64,000 nt of DNA from PXAP01 sp964421595 (GTDB taxonomy: Bacteria > Bacteroidota > Bacteroidia > Bacteroidales > PUMT01), in NCBI GenBank assembly GCA_964421595.1, contig CAYQXY010000001.1, positions 124,001 through 188,000 of the forward strand. Direction: 5' to 3'. Each line of letters starts with the position of its first letter. Position 1 is the stretch's first letter. Below, piece after piece: positions 52,758 through 62,476 of this stretch. A program made the position numbers and the translations under genes. The notes beneath the pieces are model-generated. The model made no database searches and was not told where the DNA came from. It saw nothing but the letters and a program-made list of their open reading frames with translations.

Positions 52758-53781
52758 ATGCAAACAATACTTATTACCGGAGGAACAGGATATATTGGTT
52801 CTCACACAGCAGTCGAACTAATCGGAGAAGGCTACAATGTACTGATTGCCGACAACCTGTCAAGATCGGAATATGCAGTTCTTGACGGAATTGAAAAGAT
52901 CACGGGAGTCCGGCCGGTTTTTGAGAATATCGACATCTGTGACCTTCCCCGGCTGAAAAGTTTCTTTGAAAAACATAACAGGATTGATGCGGTGATCCAT
53001 TTCGCTGCATTCAAGGCGGTAGGCGAAAGTGTTTTAAATCCGCTCCTGTATTACAGGAACAATATCATCTCTTTGATAAACCTGCTTGAAGAGATGCAGG
53101 CTCACTCAGTGAATAACCTTTTATTCTCCTCTTCATGTACTGTTTATGGCCAGCCTGATGAACTTCCTGTAACAGAATCGGCTCCGGTCAAAAAGGCAGG
53201 GTCGCCATACGGGCATACAAAACAGATCTCCGAAGAGATAATAGAGAACTGCATTGAGGCAAATAAGGAGTTAAGGTCGGTATCCTTACGTTATTTTAAT
53301 CCCATCGGGGCTCATCCGACTGCGCTGATAGGAGAGCTGCCCCGTGGAGTGCCTGATAACCTGGTGCCGTTTATCACGCAGACAGCAATTGGATTGCGCG
53401 ATGAAATAAAAGTTTTTGGCGACGAGTATAACACCCCTGATGGATCATGTGTAAGAGATTACCTTCATGTTACTGATCTTGCAAGGGCTCATGTCGTTGC
53501 CATAAAAAGGCTGCTGGAGAATAAAGCAAAAAAACCTTATGAGGTATTTAACCTTGGCACAGGCAAAGGGGTATCTGTGCTTGAAATGATCAGAACCTTC
53601 GAAAAAGTAAATTCTCTGAAACTGAATTACAGCATCACCTCAAGAAGGCCCGGCGATATTGAGCAGGTATGGGCCGATACAAGTTATGCCAATGAGGAAC
53701 TTGGCTGGAGAGCTGAAAGCAGTCTTGAAGAAACGCTGGTGTCAGCATGGAAATGGGAACAGAATTACAGAAAAATGCAGG

Positions 53782-53792
<11 letters not shown>
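52758..53792 (+). CDS. galE: UDP-glucose 4-epimerase
   Basis: 344 residues from ATG 52758. An extended short-chain dehydrogenase that interconverts UDP-Glc and UDP-Gal (or the N-acetyl forms). GGTGYIGSHTAVEL (NAD-binding) at about 7-20, FAAFKAVGES near 83, the S-x(n)-YGxxK triad as SSSCTVYG and SPYGHTKQ near 124-157, and RYFNPIGAHPTALIGE near 180. The 3' end overlaps the next gene by 11 bases. Confidence 0.93.
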
Positions 53793-54840
<1,048 letters not shown>

Positions 54841-55032
54841 TCAGGGATTTTCTCAAAACAGATCATCTTAGAAAAATACAATTATGTTCATAAACTTAAC
54901 TCTATGAGCATTATTTTTCCTTGTATATTTTCCCTGACAATGGTGATCAATTTTCTTAAGCCCTGGATCTTTGGGATTCCTGGTGGTTAAAATATCAGTT
55001 TAATACGACATTAAACACCGGATCAGGTGACA

Positions 55033-56868
55033 TCATTCGACAGTGACAGACTTGGCAAGGTTACGTGGTTGATCTACATTGCATTCCCTGAGGACAGCAA
55101 AATGATAGGATAGCAACTGGAGCGGAATTATTGCCAGCAGTGCCGATAATGCAATGTTGCAAGATGGCACCTCTATTATGTGGTCAGCCATTCCTGAAAC
55201 CTGCTCATCACCTTCATTTACAACGGCGATCACAATTCCTTTTCTTGCTTTAATCTCCTGTATATTGCTAACAACTTTCTCGTACGACCTGTCTTTTAAT
55301 GCAATTACAACCACAGGCATATTCTCATCGATAAGAGCTATGGGTCCGTGCTTCATTTCTGCTGCCGGATAGCCTTCTGCATGAATATATGATATCTCCT
55401 TAAGTTTTAGTGCACCTTCCAGTGCGACGGGGAAACAGTATCCCCTTCCTATGTACAGTATGCTTTTAGTATCGAGGAAAGAAGAAGCTATCTTTTTTAT
55501 CCTGTCATCCTGGCTAAGTATTGAACCGATTTTTTCAGGAATTGCGTTAAGTTCAGCGATAAGGGACTGGTAATGCACATCACTAAGGAAGCCGCGCCTG
55601 TTGCCGAGAAGAAGTGCTATCATGCACAGTACGGTAACCTGAGCAGTGAATGCCTTGGTTGACGCTACCCCGATCTCTATTCCCGCATGAGTATAAACCC
55701 CCGCATCAGTCTCGCGGGAAAGTCCCGAGCCAACAACATTACAAATCCCTATTACCAGCGCACCAGATTCCTTTGCAAGTTTAACAGCTGCAAGGGTGTC
55801 GGCGGTTTCGCCGCTCTGCGAAATTGCAATAACGACGTCATCGGGGCCAACTACGGGATTCCGGTACCGGAATTCAGAAGCATACTCTACCTCGACTGCA
55901 ATGCGTGCGAGATCTTCAATCAGGTATTCCCCAATTAATCCGGCATGCCAGGATGTTCCACAGGCCAGAATTATTATCCTTCTGGATTCCTGCAGCCGGG
56001 GTAAGACGTTCAGCAGTCCGCCCAGCCTGATATCACTCCCGTCGGGAACAAGTCTTCCCCTGAAGGTATCTCTTATTGAGCGTGGCTGTTCAAATATCTC
56101 CTTTAGCATAAAATGATCAAACCCATCCTTATCGTAATCGCCTGTATCAATATTCAGATTCTGGAGTTTGATCTTGGGTTCATCAATACGGATTGTCTTC
56201 AGTATAAGTTCATCCCGTTTTATTATTGCTACATCGTCATCATTCAGGTAAATGACAGATTTCGTATATTCGGCAATAGGTGAAGCATCGGAAGCAATAA
56301 AGTATTCGCCGTTGCCTATACCTATTACAAGGGGACTGCTGCAGCGGGCGGCAATAAGCTGTTCCGGTTCACCGGCACAGATAACAACCAGACCGTAAGT
56401 GCCCGTTACCTTTGTAAGCGCAAGCCTGACAGCAGCTTCAGCTGCAATATTTCCTTTCAGGTATATGTATTCAATAAGGTTTGCAAGAACTTCAGTGTCG
56501 GTTTGAGATCTGAATGAGTAGCCACGTCCTTCAAGTTTTTTCCTCAGTACATCATAGTTTTCAATAATTCCGTTGTGTACTATGGTAAAATGACCGTTCT
56601 CAGATACGTGAGGGTGTGCATTAATATCATTGGGTTCACCATGTGTTGCCCACCGGGTGTGGCCAATACCGATTGTCCCGCTAATATCGCTTCCAGCTAC
56701 GTGAGCTTCAAGATCACTTATTTTTCCTTTACATTTAATCAGGCCCGGGGTACCATTGATTATCGATATGCCGGCTGAGTCGTAGCCACGGTATTCAAGT
56801 CGTTTCAGCCCGCTGACAAGGATCGGGTAAGCTTGTTTCGGGCCTATATACCCGACAATTCCACACAT
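55033..56868 (-). CDS. glmS: Glutamine--fructose-6-phosphate aminotransferase (isomerizing)
   Basis: 611 residues. Makes glucosamine-6-phosphate for peptidoglycan and lipopolysaccharide. The N-terminal nucleophile is Cys2 (MCGIVGYIG); the glutaminase domain includes GHTRWATHGEPNDINAHPH near 73-91. Two SIS isomerase domains follow, with CGTSWHAG near 303 and SQSGETADTLAA near 350, and the protein ends with the catalytic PRNLAKSVTVE. It starts 3 bases after the DUF4270 gene, so it is in the same operon. Confidence 0.96.
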   Translation of the reverse strand: MCGIVGYIGPKQAYPILVSGLKRLEYRGYDSAGISIINGTPGLIKCKGKISDLEAHVAGSDISGTIGIGHTRWATHGEPNDINAHPHVSENGHFTIVHNGIIENYDVLRKKLEGRGYSFRSQTDTEVLANLIEYIYLKGNIAAEAAVRLALTKVTGTYGLVVICAGEPEQLIAARCSSPLVIGIGNGEYFIASDASPIAEYTKSVIYLNDDDVAIIKRDELILKTIRIDEPKIKLQNLNIDTGDYDKDGFDHFMLKEIFEQPRSIRDTFRGRLVPDGSDIRLGGLLNVLPRLQESRRIIILACGTSWHAGLIGEYLIEDLARIAVEVEYASEFRYRNPVVGPDDVVIAISQSGETADTLAAVKLAKESGALVIGICNVVGSGLSRETDAGVYTHAGIEIGVASTKAFTAQVTVLCMIALLLGNRRGFLSDVHYQSLIAELNAIPEKIGSILSQDDRIKKIASSFLDTKSILYIGRGYCFPVALEGALKLKEISYIHAEGYPAAEMKHGPIALIDENMPVVVIALKDRSYEKVVSNIQEIKARKGIVIAVVNEGDEQVSGMADHIIEVPSCNIALSALLAIIPLQLLSYHFAVLRECNVDQPRNLAKSVTVE

Positions 56869-56871
56869 ATG

Positions 56872-58185
56872 TTAATGATTTGTATAGGTGATTTCCAGTC
56901 TTGGTCCGCCAGATTGATGATCTTTTCCCCTGAGTACAATCCTGTGCGGCACGATCCCTGCATCACGAACACTAACTATAAGCGAACTATTATCTCTCCT
57001 GCCCTTAATATAGGATTGTATGAAGTTGGTTATATTAAATGAATATTGTCCGAGTTCTTCGTTGTAAACGCCACCGAAATAATCATCTCCAATTGTAATG
57101 TCGCTGATGGTAAACAGATCACCCTCCTCATTCTCCTCAAGAAGAGTAAGCCTGGCCGGAGCAGGGAATGTTGCTGATATGGAGTTTGTCTCAACAGGAA
57201 GGATCAGGCGGGCTGAGTTTATGCTGACAGGCATGGAGTCTTGCCATGTGTGAAGTGACTCGAAATCCAGCCGGGTGGTAACTCCTCCTGCTCCCTGGGC
57301 ATAAAATAATGGTTCGCCGGTGTTGGTCTGTCCCAGTATATCACTAAATACGGCAGATGAATAATCTTTGCTAAACAGGCTAACCTTATTCGCATCGGCA
57401 GTAATCACATAGTTATATCGTCTGACAGAGTCAGGGATTTCTGAATTGGTGTAAAAAAGTGAGAGTCGTGAATCATTATGGTTAAGGTTAATCGAATTCA
57501 TAGAGCCGGTTTCTCCGGTCATGGCAGCAGTTACGTATATCCCTTTTATATAAGTAATAAACTGACCGATGGACTGCTTCGCAGAGTCCGGCGCATTTAT
57601 AAGCTTCTGCTGAAATTCTGCACTGGTTATGGGTATGGCAATAATAGAATCGCCGGTTGCCGGACTGTATGTATAATCAGCAAGTATCTCAGGAAAGATT
57701 TTCTGCGATACATCCAGATTTGAATAATAGGTTGAATCAAACTTAGGAATTTCATTTAGTTCGTAAACCTTAATTATCTGGGGTGCTGTAGCATCGCCAT
57801 ACGAACCTGATATCCGCAGATACAATACCAGCGAATGCGGCTGGGCATCCGGTCCGAAATTATGGTTAACTGAACTTATACCAACCTGTGTAATAAAAGA
57901 TGCATCGGATACCCCGAACAACGGGTCGCTCAATTCGCCAAGCAGCGACCTGGAGAGGTCTGTCCCGATAATCGAATCTCTTTCCCACACCGAAGACCCA
58001 ATATCCCTGTGAACAATGTCATTAACATAAAAGCGGTCTGAGTCAGGTTGTATTTCCAGTCCGATAAAACTGGCTTCTTCACATGAGGTAAAAATAAAAA
58101 TTGAAAACAAAAGCAAAATAAGGTTATGGATGTTTGCTTTCAGGTAAAAGCTCCGCTTGCAGAGCGATAGATCATTTAGACGCAT
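56872..58185 (-). CDS. DUF4270 lipoprotein
   Basis: 437 residues. The signal ends in lipobox FTSC (Cys near residue 35) and the protein fits the DUF4270 family, a beta-rich Bacteroidota-specific group of unknown function, with ISSVNHNFGPDAQPHSLVLYLRISG and GSMNSINLNHNDSRLSLFYTN segments. It sits between the glycogen synthase-like gene (14-base overlap) and glmS. This three-gene order is a recurring feature of Bacteroidota. Confidence 0.88.
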   Translation of the reverse strand: MRLNDLSLCKRSFYLKANIHNLILLLFSIFIFTSCEEASFIGLEIQPDSDRFYVNDIVHRDIGSSVWERDSIIGTDLSRSLLGELSDPLFGVSDASFITQVGISSVNHNFGPDAQPHSLVLYLRISGSYGDATAPQIIKVYELNEIPKFDSTYYSNLDVSQKIFPEILADYTYSPATGDSIIAIPITSAEFQQKLINAPDSAKQSIGQFITYIKGIYVTAAMTGETGSMNSINLNHNDSRLSLFYTNSEIPDSVRRYNYVITADANKVSLFSKDYSSAVFSDILGQTNTGEPLFYAQGAGGVTTRLDFESLHTWQDSMPVSINSARLILPVETNSISATFPAPARLTLLEENEEGDLFTISDITIGDDYFGGVYNEELGQYSFNITNFIQSYIKGRRDNSSLIVSVRDAGIVPHRIVLRGKDHQSGGPRLEITYTNH

Positions 58186-58999
58186 TTAAGGTACCGTTTA
58201 ATATATTATCATAAAATCCTGAATAGACATCAACGTATTCTTTTTCCGATTGGTATTGAAGAACCGGTTTTTTATTCTTTTCCACAAAATTTGTCAGCTG
58301 TGGGTCGACATTTTCCGAACCAATAATTATGCCATCTGCGAATTCTATGGCCAGTTTGGAAAGATTAATGTAATCAGGTGGATTTAGAATACTGACATCT
58401 TTTTCGTTAACCCCCTCAACAAGAAGTTTTTTACGGAATGATTTATTTAGAGGTCCAGGAAATTTATCATCATAGAGTGAATAAATAATCTTTGAATTCT
58501 GGAACAGTGGATCTTCCCCATACGCCTTCCTTAGATAGAGCGGTACAAGAGATGTAAACCAGCCGTGACAATGCACAATGTCGGGGGGCCACCTCAGTTT
58601 TTTAACGGTTTCCAGCACTCCCCGGGCAAAGAATATCAGCCTCTCATCATTGTCGCCAAAGAAATTCCCCTCTTCATCTGAAAGGGTATTTTTTCTCTGA
58701 AAGTAATCTTCGTTATCAATGAAGTACACCTGCATTCTTGCACATTGAATTGAGGCAACCTTAATAATCAAGGGATGATCTGTATCATCGATGATCAGGT
58801 TCATTCCCGAAAGCCGTATAACTTCATGAAGCTGATTTCGCCGCTCATTTACACATCCATACCTGGGCATAAAAGTGCGGATTTCCCGCCCCCGTTCCTG
58901 AACACCCTGGGGAAGATTTCTACCGATAACAGACATCTCCGTGTCAGGCAGATATGGGCTAATCTCCTGTGAAATGTAAAGTACCTTGGTCTTTTCCAT
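58172..58999 (-). CDS. Short glycogen/starch synthase-like protein (GT5 N-terminal domain only)
   Basis: 275 residues. The N-terminal half of the GT5 glycogen synthase fold is clear: KVLYISQEISPYLPDTEMSVIGRNLPQGVQERGREIRTFMPRYG and PPDIVHCHGWFTSLVPLYLRKAYG. It ends before the second Rossmann domain that would hold the catalytic loop; full GlgA is about 480 residues. The canonical KTGGL motif is changed to DTEMS. Hence it may not be an active glucosyltransferase; it is a conserved short form in Bacteroidota. It opens the operon with DUF4270 and glmS. Confidence 0.85.
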   Translation of the reverse strand: MEKTKVLYISQEISPYLPDTEMSVIGRNLPQGVQERGREIRTFMPRYGCVNERRNQLHEVIRLSGMNLIIDDTDHPLIIKVASIQCARMQVYFIDNEDYFQRKNTLSDEEGNFFGDNDERLIFFARGVLETVKKLRWPPDIVHCHGWFTSLVPLYLRKAYGEDPLFQNSKIIYSLYDDKFPGPLNKSFRKKLLVEGVNEKDVSILNPPDYINLSKLAIEFADGIIIGSENVDPQLTNFVEKNKKPVLQYQSEKEYVDVYSGFYDNILNGTLNASK

Positions 59000-59025
59000 C
59001 GAGCCCCTTATTTATATAAATGAAC

Positions 59026-59071
59026 CACCCATTGGTTTATCAGTAAATTTAATCATCTGAATCAATGGGTG
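59026..59071 (-). promoter_or_regulatory. Hairpin in the leader of the glycogen synthase-like gene
   Basis: cacccattggttt (59026-59038) can pair with gaatcaatgggtg (59059-59071) over 13 positions allowing two G-U pairs, enclosing a 20-base loop. It lies 27-72 bases before the start codon within a leader of about 155 bases. Confidence 0.45.
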
Positions 59072-59161
59072 CCCCATGGGTTTGAAAGTAAAAAATATTA
59101 TGTCCTTGTGACGTAGTATTGAATACTTTATTATAATAATAACTTATTAAGTAATGAAATG

Positions 59162-59191
59162 CAAAGATAATAAAAATATTCGATTAGTCAA
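59162..59191 (-). promoter_or_regulatory. Promoter of the glgA-like/DUF4270/glmS operon
   Basis: Minus-strand -7 element TATCTTTG (complement 59162-59169), a 19-base spacer and TTG (complement 59189-59191). Predicted start near 59155. Confidence 0.6.
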
Positions 59192-59293
59192 TTCGTTACC
59201 TATTCGTTAACTACTCCGGAATCTGAAAATCCTAAGTCACCGATAATAAGTTAAAATATAATTATCTTCGCAAGGTTAAAATTTTTTGGAGAA

Positions 59294-60148
59294 ATGATAA
59301 TAATAAGAACTTTGCCGGAAACCGGCAAAACACTCTCCAGCCTGAAGATGCAGGGAAAATCAACCGGGCTTGTCCCGACAATGGGTGCCCTTCATATGGG
59401 GCATGTATCTCTTCTGGACCACTGCAGGAGAGAAAATGATATTTCCATTGTGAGTATTTTCGTTAACCCGAAACAGTTCAACGACCCTAAAGATCTGAAG
59501 AGATATCCGCGTAATGAGGAAAAAGACCTTGAGGTATTAAAAAAGGCCAATTGCGACATAGTATTTATCCCCGATCTAAAGACAGTATACCCTGAGCCAG
59601 ACAATAGGTTTTTTGAATTCGGAAACCTTGACAAGGTAATGGAGGGAAGTTTCCGTCCCGGTCATTTTAACGGGGTAGCCCAGGTTGTCAGCAGGCTGTT
59701 TCAGATCATAGAGCCTGACAGGGCATATTTTGGTGAGAAAGACCTGCAGCAACTTACCATAATAAAGGAAATGACACGAATGCTCGGGCTACCGGTAAAG
59801 ATACGGGCCTGTCCCACGCTAAGGGAAGATGACGGACTGGCAATGAGCTCCAGGAATGTGTTTCTTAATACCGAACAGCGGAAAAATGCAGCGCTGATTA
59901 ACAGAACCCTGCAAAAAGCAGTTGAAAAGACTGATATGGAGGTTGAGGAATTAAAGAAATGGGTAACAGAGGCTATCAACAGAAATCCCGGCCTTGAAGT
60001 TGAGTATTTCGAAGTTGTTTCAGTCAATGATCTTCAGCCTCTCAGGCAGTGGTGTCCTGGTCAGCAGGCGGCAGGATGCATTGCTGTACGCATCGGTGAA
60101 ATCCGCTTGATAGATAATATATTTTTTCCTAATTTTGTCCCATCATGA
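59294..60148 (+). CDS. panC: Pantoate--beta-alanine ligase
   Basis: 284 residues; joins pantoate and beta-alanine with ATP to form pantothenate. The HIGH-like motif is MGALHMGHVSLL near residues 31-42, FVNPKQFND near 56, GEKDLQQL near 150 and DGLAMSSRN near 182 (KMSKS-like). GGAG precedes the start. Its stop overlaps panD (ATGA), so the two are coupled. Confidence 0.96.
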   Translation: MIIIRTLPETGKTLSSLKMQGKSTGLVPTMGALHMGHVSLLDHCRRENDISIVSIFVNPKQFNDPKDLKRYPRNEEKDLEVLKKANCDIVFIPDLKTVYPEPDNRFFEFGNLDKVMEGSFRPGHFNGVAQVVSRLFQIIEPDRAYFGEKDLQQLTIIKEMTRMLGLPVKIRACPTLREDDGLAMSSRNVFLNTEQRKNAALINRTLQKAVEKTDMEVEELKKWVTEAINRNPGLEVEYFEVVSVNDLQPLRQWCPGQQAAGCIAVRIGEIRLIDNIFFPNFVPS

Positions 60149-60498
60149 TGATCGAAATATTGAAGTCAAAAATTCACAGGGTAAGGATTACTGAAGCCAA
60201 TCTGCAATATGTCGGAAGCATAACCATAGATGAAGATCTTATGGATGCAGCTGATCTTATTGAAAATGAAAAGGTTCAGGTAGTTAATATTAATAATGGT
60301 GAACGCCTTGAAACTTACGTCATAAAAGGCGTGAGAGGTAGCGGACAGATCGGCATGAACGGGCCTGCCGCAAGAAAGGTAGCCATAGATGATATAATAA
60401 TTATAATATCATACGCAATGATGGATAGAATTGAAGCCCGTTCGTTCCAGCCAACCCTGGTCTTTCCTGATACAGCCACCAATAAACTTATTCCCTGA
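60145..60498 (+). CDS. panD: Aspartate 1-decarboxylase
   Basis: 117 residues; makes beta-alanine, the panC substrate. The proenzyme self-cleaves between Gly24 and Ser25 in YVGSITID, leaving an N-terminal pyruvoyl group. Tyr in SYAMMD and the NGAAAR-like motif NGPAARK are present. Start may be the first or second ATG (60145 or 60148); numbering here uses the first. Confidence 0.95.
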   Translation: MMIEILKSKIHRVRITEANLQYVGSITIDEDLMDAADLIENEKVQVVNINNGERLETYVIKGVRGSGQIGMNGPAARKVAIDDIIIIISYAMMDRIEARSFQPTLVFPDTATNKLIP

Positions 60499-60671
60499 CT
60501 TTATTGTGCCGGCATACCATAGCAGCAGCTCACTGATGGCTCTGTCAGAATATCAATATTACCATGAGGGAATCAATTTACGGTTACATGCAAACCTTAT
60601 CACCATGCCAGAATACATAGCTGAATATAAGGATAACAACCTGGTTAAAAAATGCACCAACATTTTTTATC

Positions 60672-61712
60672 ATGCGTGATAGAATATTCAGAATCGGCAG
60701 GACACTTCTTTTTTTGTCAATTGGCATATTTTTTCTAATCCTGGCATTCAGGGACGTACACATTAAAGATCTGGTCGCCGGTCTGCTATCGGCACAATAT
60801 GAATGGGTGTTGTTTTCACTTGTATTTGCCGGACTTGCTTTTATAAGCAGGACCTACCGGTGGAAATTGCTTATTGAACCACTCGGTTTCAAACCCTCAA
60901 CATCCCATACTTTTTACGCACTTATGAGTGGCCATCTGGCAAACTTCATCTTTCCCCGGATTGGTGAGGTGACCCGGTGCGGATCACTGAACCGGACCGA
61001 TAAAATACCATTTGATTCACTTCTGGGTACTGTTATTGTTGAAAGGATAAGCGATCTGCTTACACTTCTGCTGCTGGTTGTGACAGTTTTTTTTCTGAAG
61101 ATTGATCTGTTCGGCAACTTTCTGATAGATAATCTGGCCAAACCCTTATATAATACAATATTTGCCTGGCTGGACTTTCACTGGTTTATCTGGCTAATCA
61201 TTTTTCTTGTTCTGCTGATTTCCGTACTTTCTTTCAGGTTTGCATTGTCATGGCTTGGTAAATACAAATTCTACAGGCGTTTATCAGATATTACAGCCAG
61301 GGTTCTGGAGGGAATGAAGTCAGTTATGCGAATGGAAAGAAAGTTGCAGTTCCTCTTTCATACAATTTTTATATGGCTTATGTACTATCTTATGACTGCT
61401 TCTATCTTTGCAGCACTGCCCTCAACGGCAGTTCTAAGCGCAGCAGATATACTGTTTATAATGGTAGTGGGAGGACTGGGAATGGCCGCACCCGTACAGG
61501 GAGGGATCGGGGCATATCACTGGGTTGTTTCGGTAGCACTTGGCTTATTTGGGATACCCAGGGAGGATGGCCTGGTTTTTGCAACAATATCTCATGAATC
61601 TCAGGCTCTACTTACCATCATTCTCGGATCATTTTCTTTTTTCATGATATTTATGATAAGTAAAAGGAGAAACCTTGAGCACATCGAGTCAACCAAACTT
61701 AATTCCCGATAA
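60672..61712 (+). CDS. YbhN/UPF0104 family membrane protein
   Basis: 346 residues with about eight hydrophobic segments, belonging to the lysylphosphatidylglycerol synthase transmembrane (UPF0104) family. The FIFPRIGEVTRCGSLNR motif near residue 95-111 and GGLGMAAPVQGGIGAYHW near 265-282 are typical. Members lack the aminoacyl transferase domain of MprF; they are thought to be lipid-related transporters or flippases, but that is not shown. The gene lies 173 bases after panD and runs into rfaE2. Confidence 0.85.
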   Translation: MRDRIFRIGRTLLFLSIGIFFLILAFRDVHIKDLVAGLLSAQYEWVLFSLVFAGLAFISRTYRWKLLIEPLGFKPSTSHTFYALMSGHLANFIFPRIGEVTRCGSLNRTDKIPFDSLLGTVIVERISDLLTLLLLVVTVFFLKIDLFGNFLIDNLAKPLYNTIFAWLDFHWFIWLIIFLVLLISVLSFRFALSWLGKYKFYRRLSDITARVLEGMKSVMRMERKLQFLFHTIFIWLMYYLMTASIFAALPSTAVLSAADILFIMVVGGLGMAAPVQGGIGAYHWVVSVALGLFGIPREDGLVFATISHESQALLTIILGSFSFFMIFMISKRRNLEHIESTKLNSR

Positions 61713-61713
61713 T

Positions 61714-62214
61714 ATGGGTAACCTTGATATAACACGATCCAAAATCCTTTCAGGCAAAGACCTTGAAAGTACCCTGGCTTACTGGCGTCTTAAGGGTTTG
61801 AGCATAGTTTTCACAAATGGTTGTTTTGATATCCTGCACAGGGGACACGCTGATTATCTCGCAAGAGCATCTGATCTGGGAGATATCCTGGTAGTCGGTC
61901 TTAATTCAGACAGTTCGGTGCGGTCAATCAAAGGCCCTCACCGCCCCCTGCAGGACGAGATCAGCAGGTCACTGCTTCTGGCTTCTTTCTTTTTCGTCAG
62001 CGCCGTAATCCTTTTTGAGCAGGATACACCCCTCGAACTTATTTCCCGTATCCAGCCCGATATTCTGGTTAAGGGAAAAGATTACAATCCGGAAGATATT
62101 GCCGGGTATGATGTTGTAACTGCCAAAGGAGGTAAAGTCATAACGCTTGACATGGTCGGTGGATATTCCACATCGCATATAGTATCAAAATTAACTGGCG
62201 GTAATACGAAATAA
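61714..62214 (+). CDS. rfaE2: D-glycero-beta-D-manno-heptose 1-phosphate adenylyltransferase
   Basis: 166 residues from ATG 61714; the cytidylyltransferase-fold half of HldE, making ADP-heptose for lipopolysaccharide. The nucleotide-binding motif is FTNGCFDILHRGHADYL near residue 33 with HxGH, and VKGKDYNPEDI near 123. A TTG at 61675 with AGGAG five bases upstream would give a longer product overlapping the membrane-protein gene; the ATG fits family length better. The kinase partner is at 22071. Confidence 0.93.
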   Translation: MGNLDITRSKILSGKDLESTLAYWRLKGLSIVFTNGCFDILHRGHADYLARASDLGDILVVGLNSDSSVRSIKGPHRPLQDEISRSLLLASFFFVSAVILFEQDTPLELISRIQPDILVKGKDYNPEDIAGYDVVTAKGGKVITLDMVGGYSTSHIVSKLTGGNTK

Positions 62215-62476
62215 AATGCAAGTTTGTTTTAAGTATCTTTCATAATAAACCTGCCATTTAATGGGTATACTTAATCAAAAAAGCTAAAGTGTGGGTTATT
62301 CATCTGAAATCTAATAACTGCACCTATGCAGATTAATCTCCCATGAGAGGGGGCGACCAATAGAACGAATAAAGCATGGGGGCCAATCCATGGCAACCAA
62401 TGAACATGGAATGTGTCTTACTTATAATAACCATATTAGTAAAACTTTTTCTTTTGAACCCTAAATAAACCTCTCA
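62215..62476. other. Leader region of radA
   Basis: The short words catgg, ccatg and accaat recur at 62340-62410 and can form two mutually exclusive small hairpins. No gene, no full-consensus promoter; nothing known is recognised. Confidence 0.3.

Noticed and set aside
56869..57000. glmS ribozyme upstream of glmS
   Set aside because: The upstream gene ends only 3 bases before glmS and no ribozyme core is visible; this regulation is known from Bacillota.
60431..60679. 82-codon frame after panD
   Set aside because: It overlaps panD in another frame and its sequence has no coding character or match to a known family.
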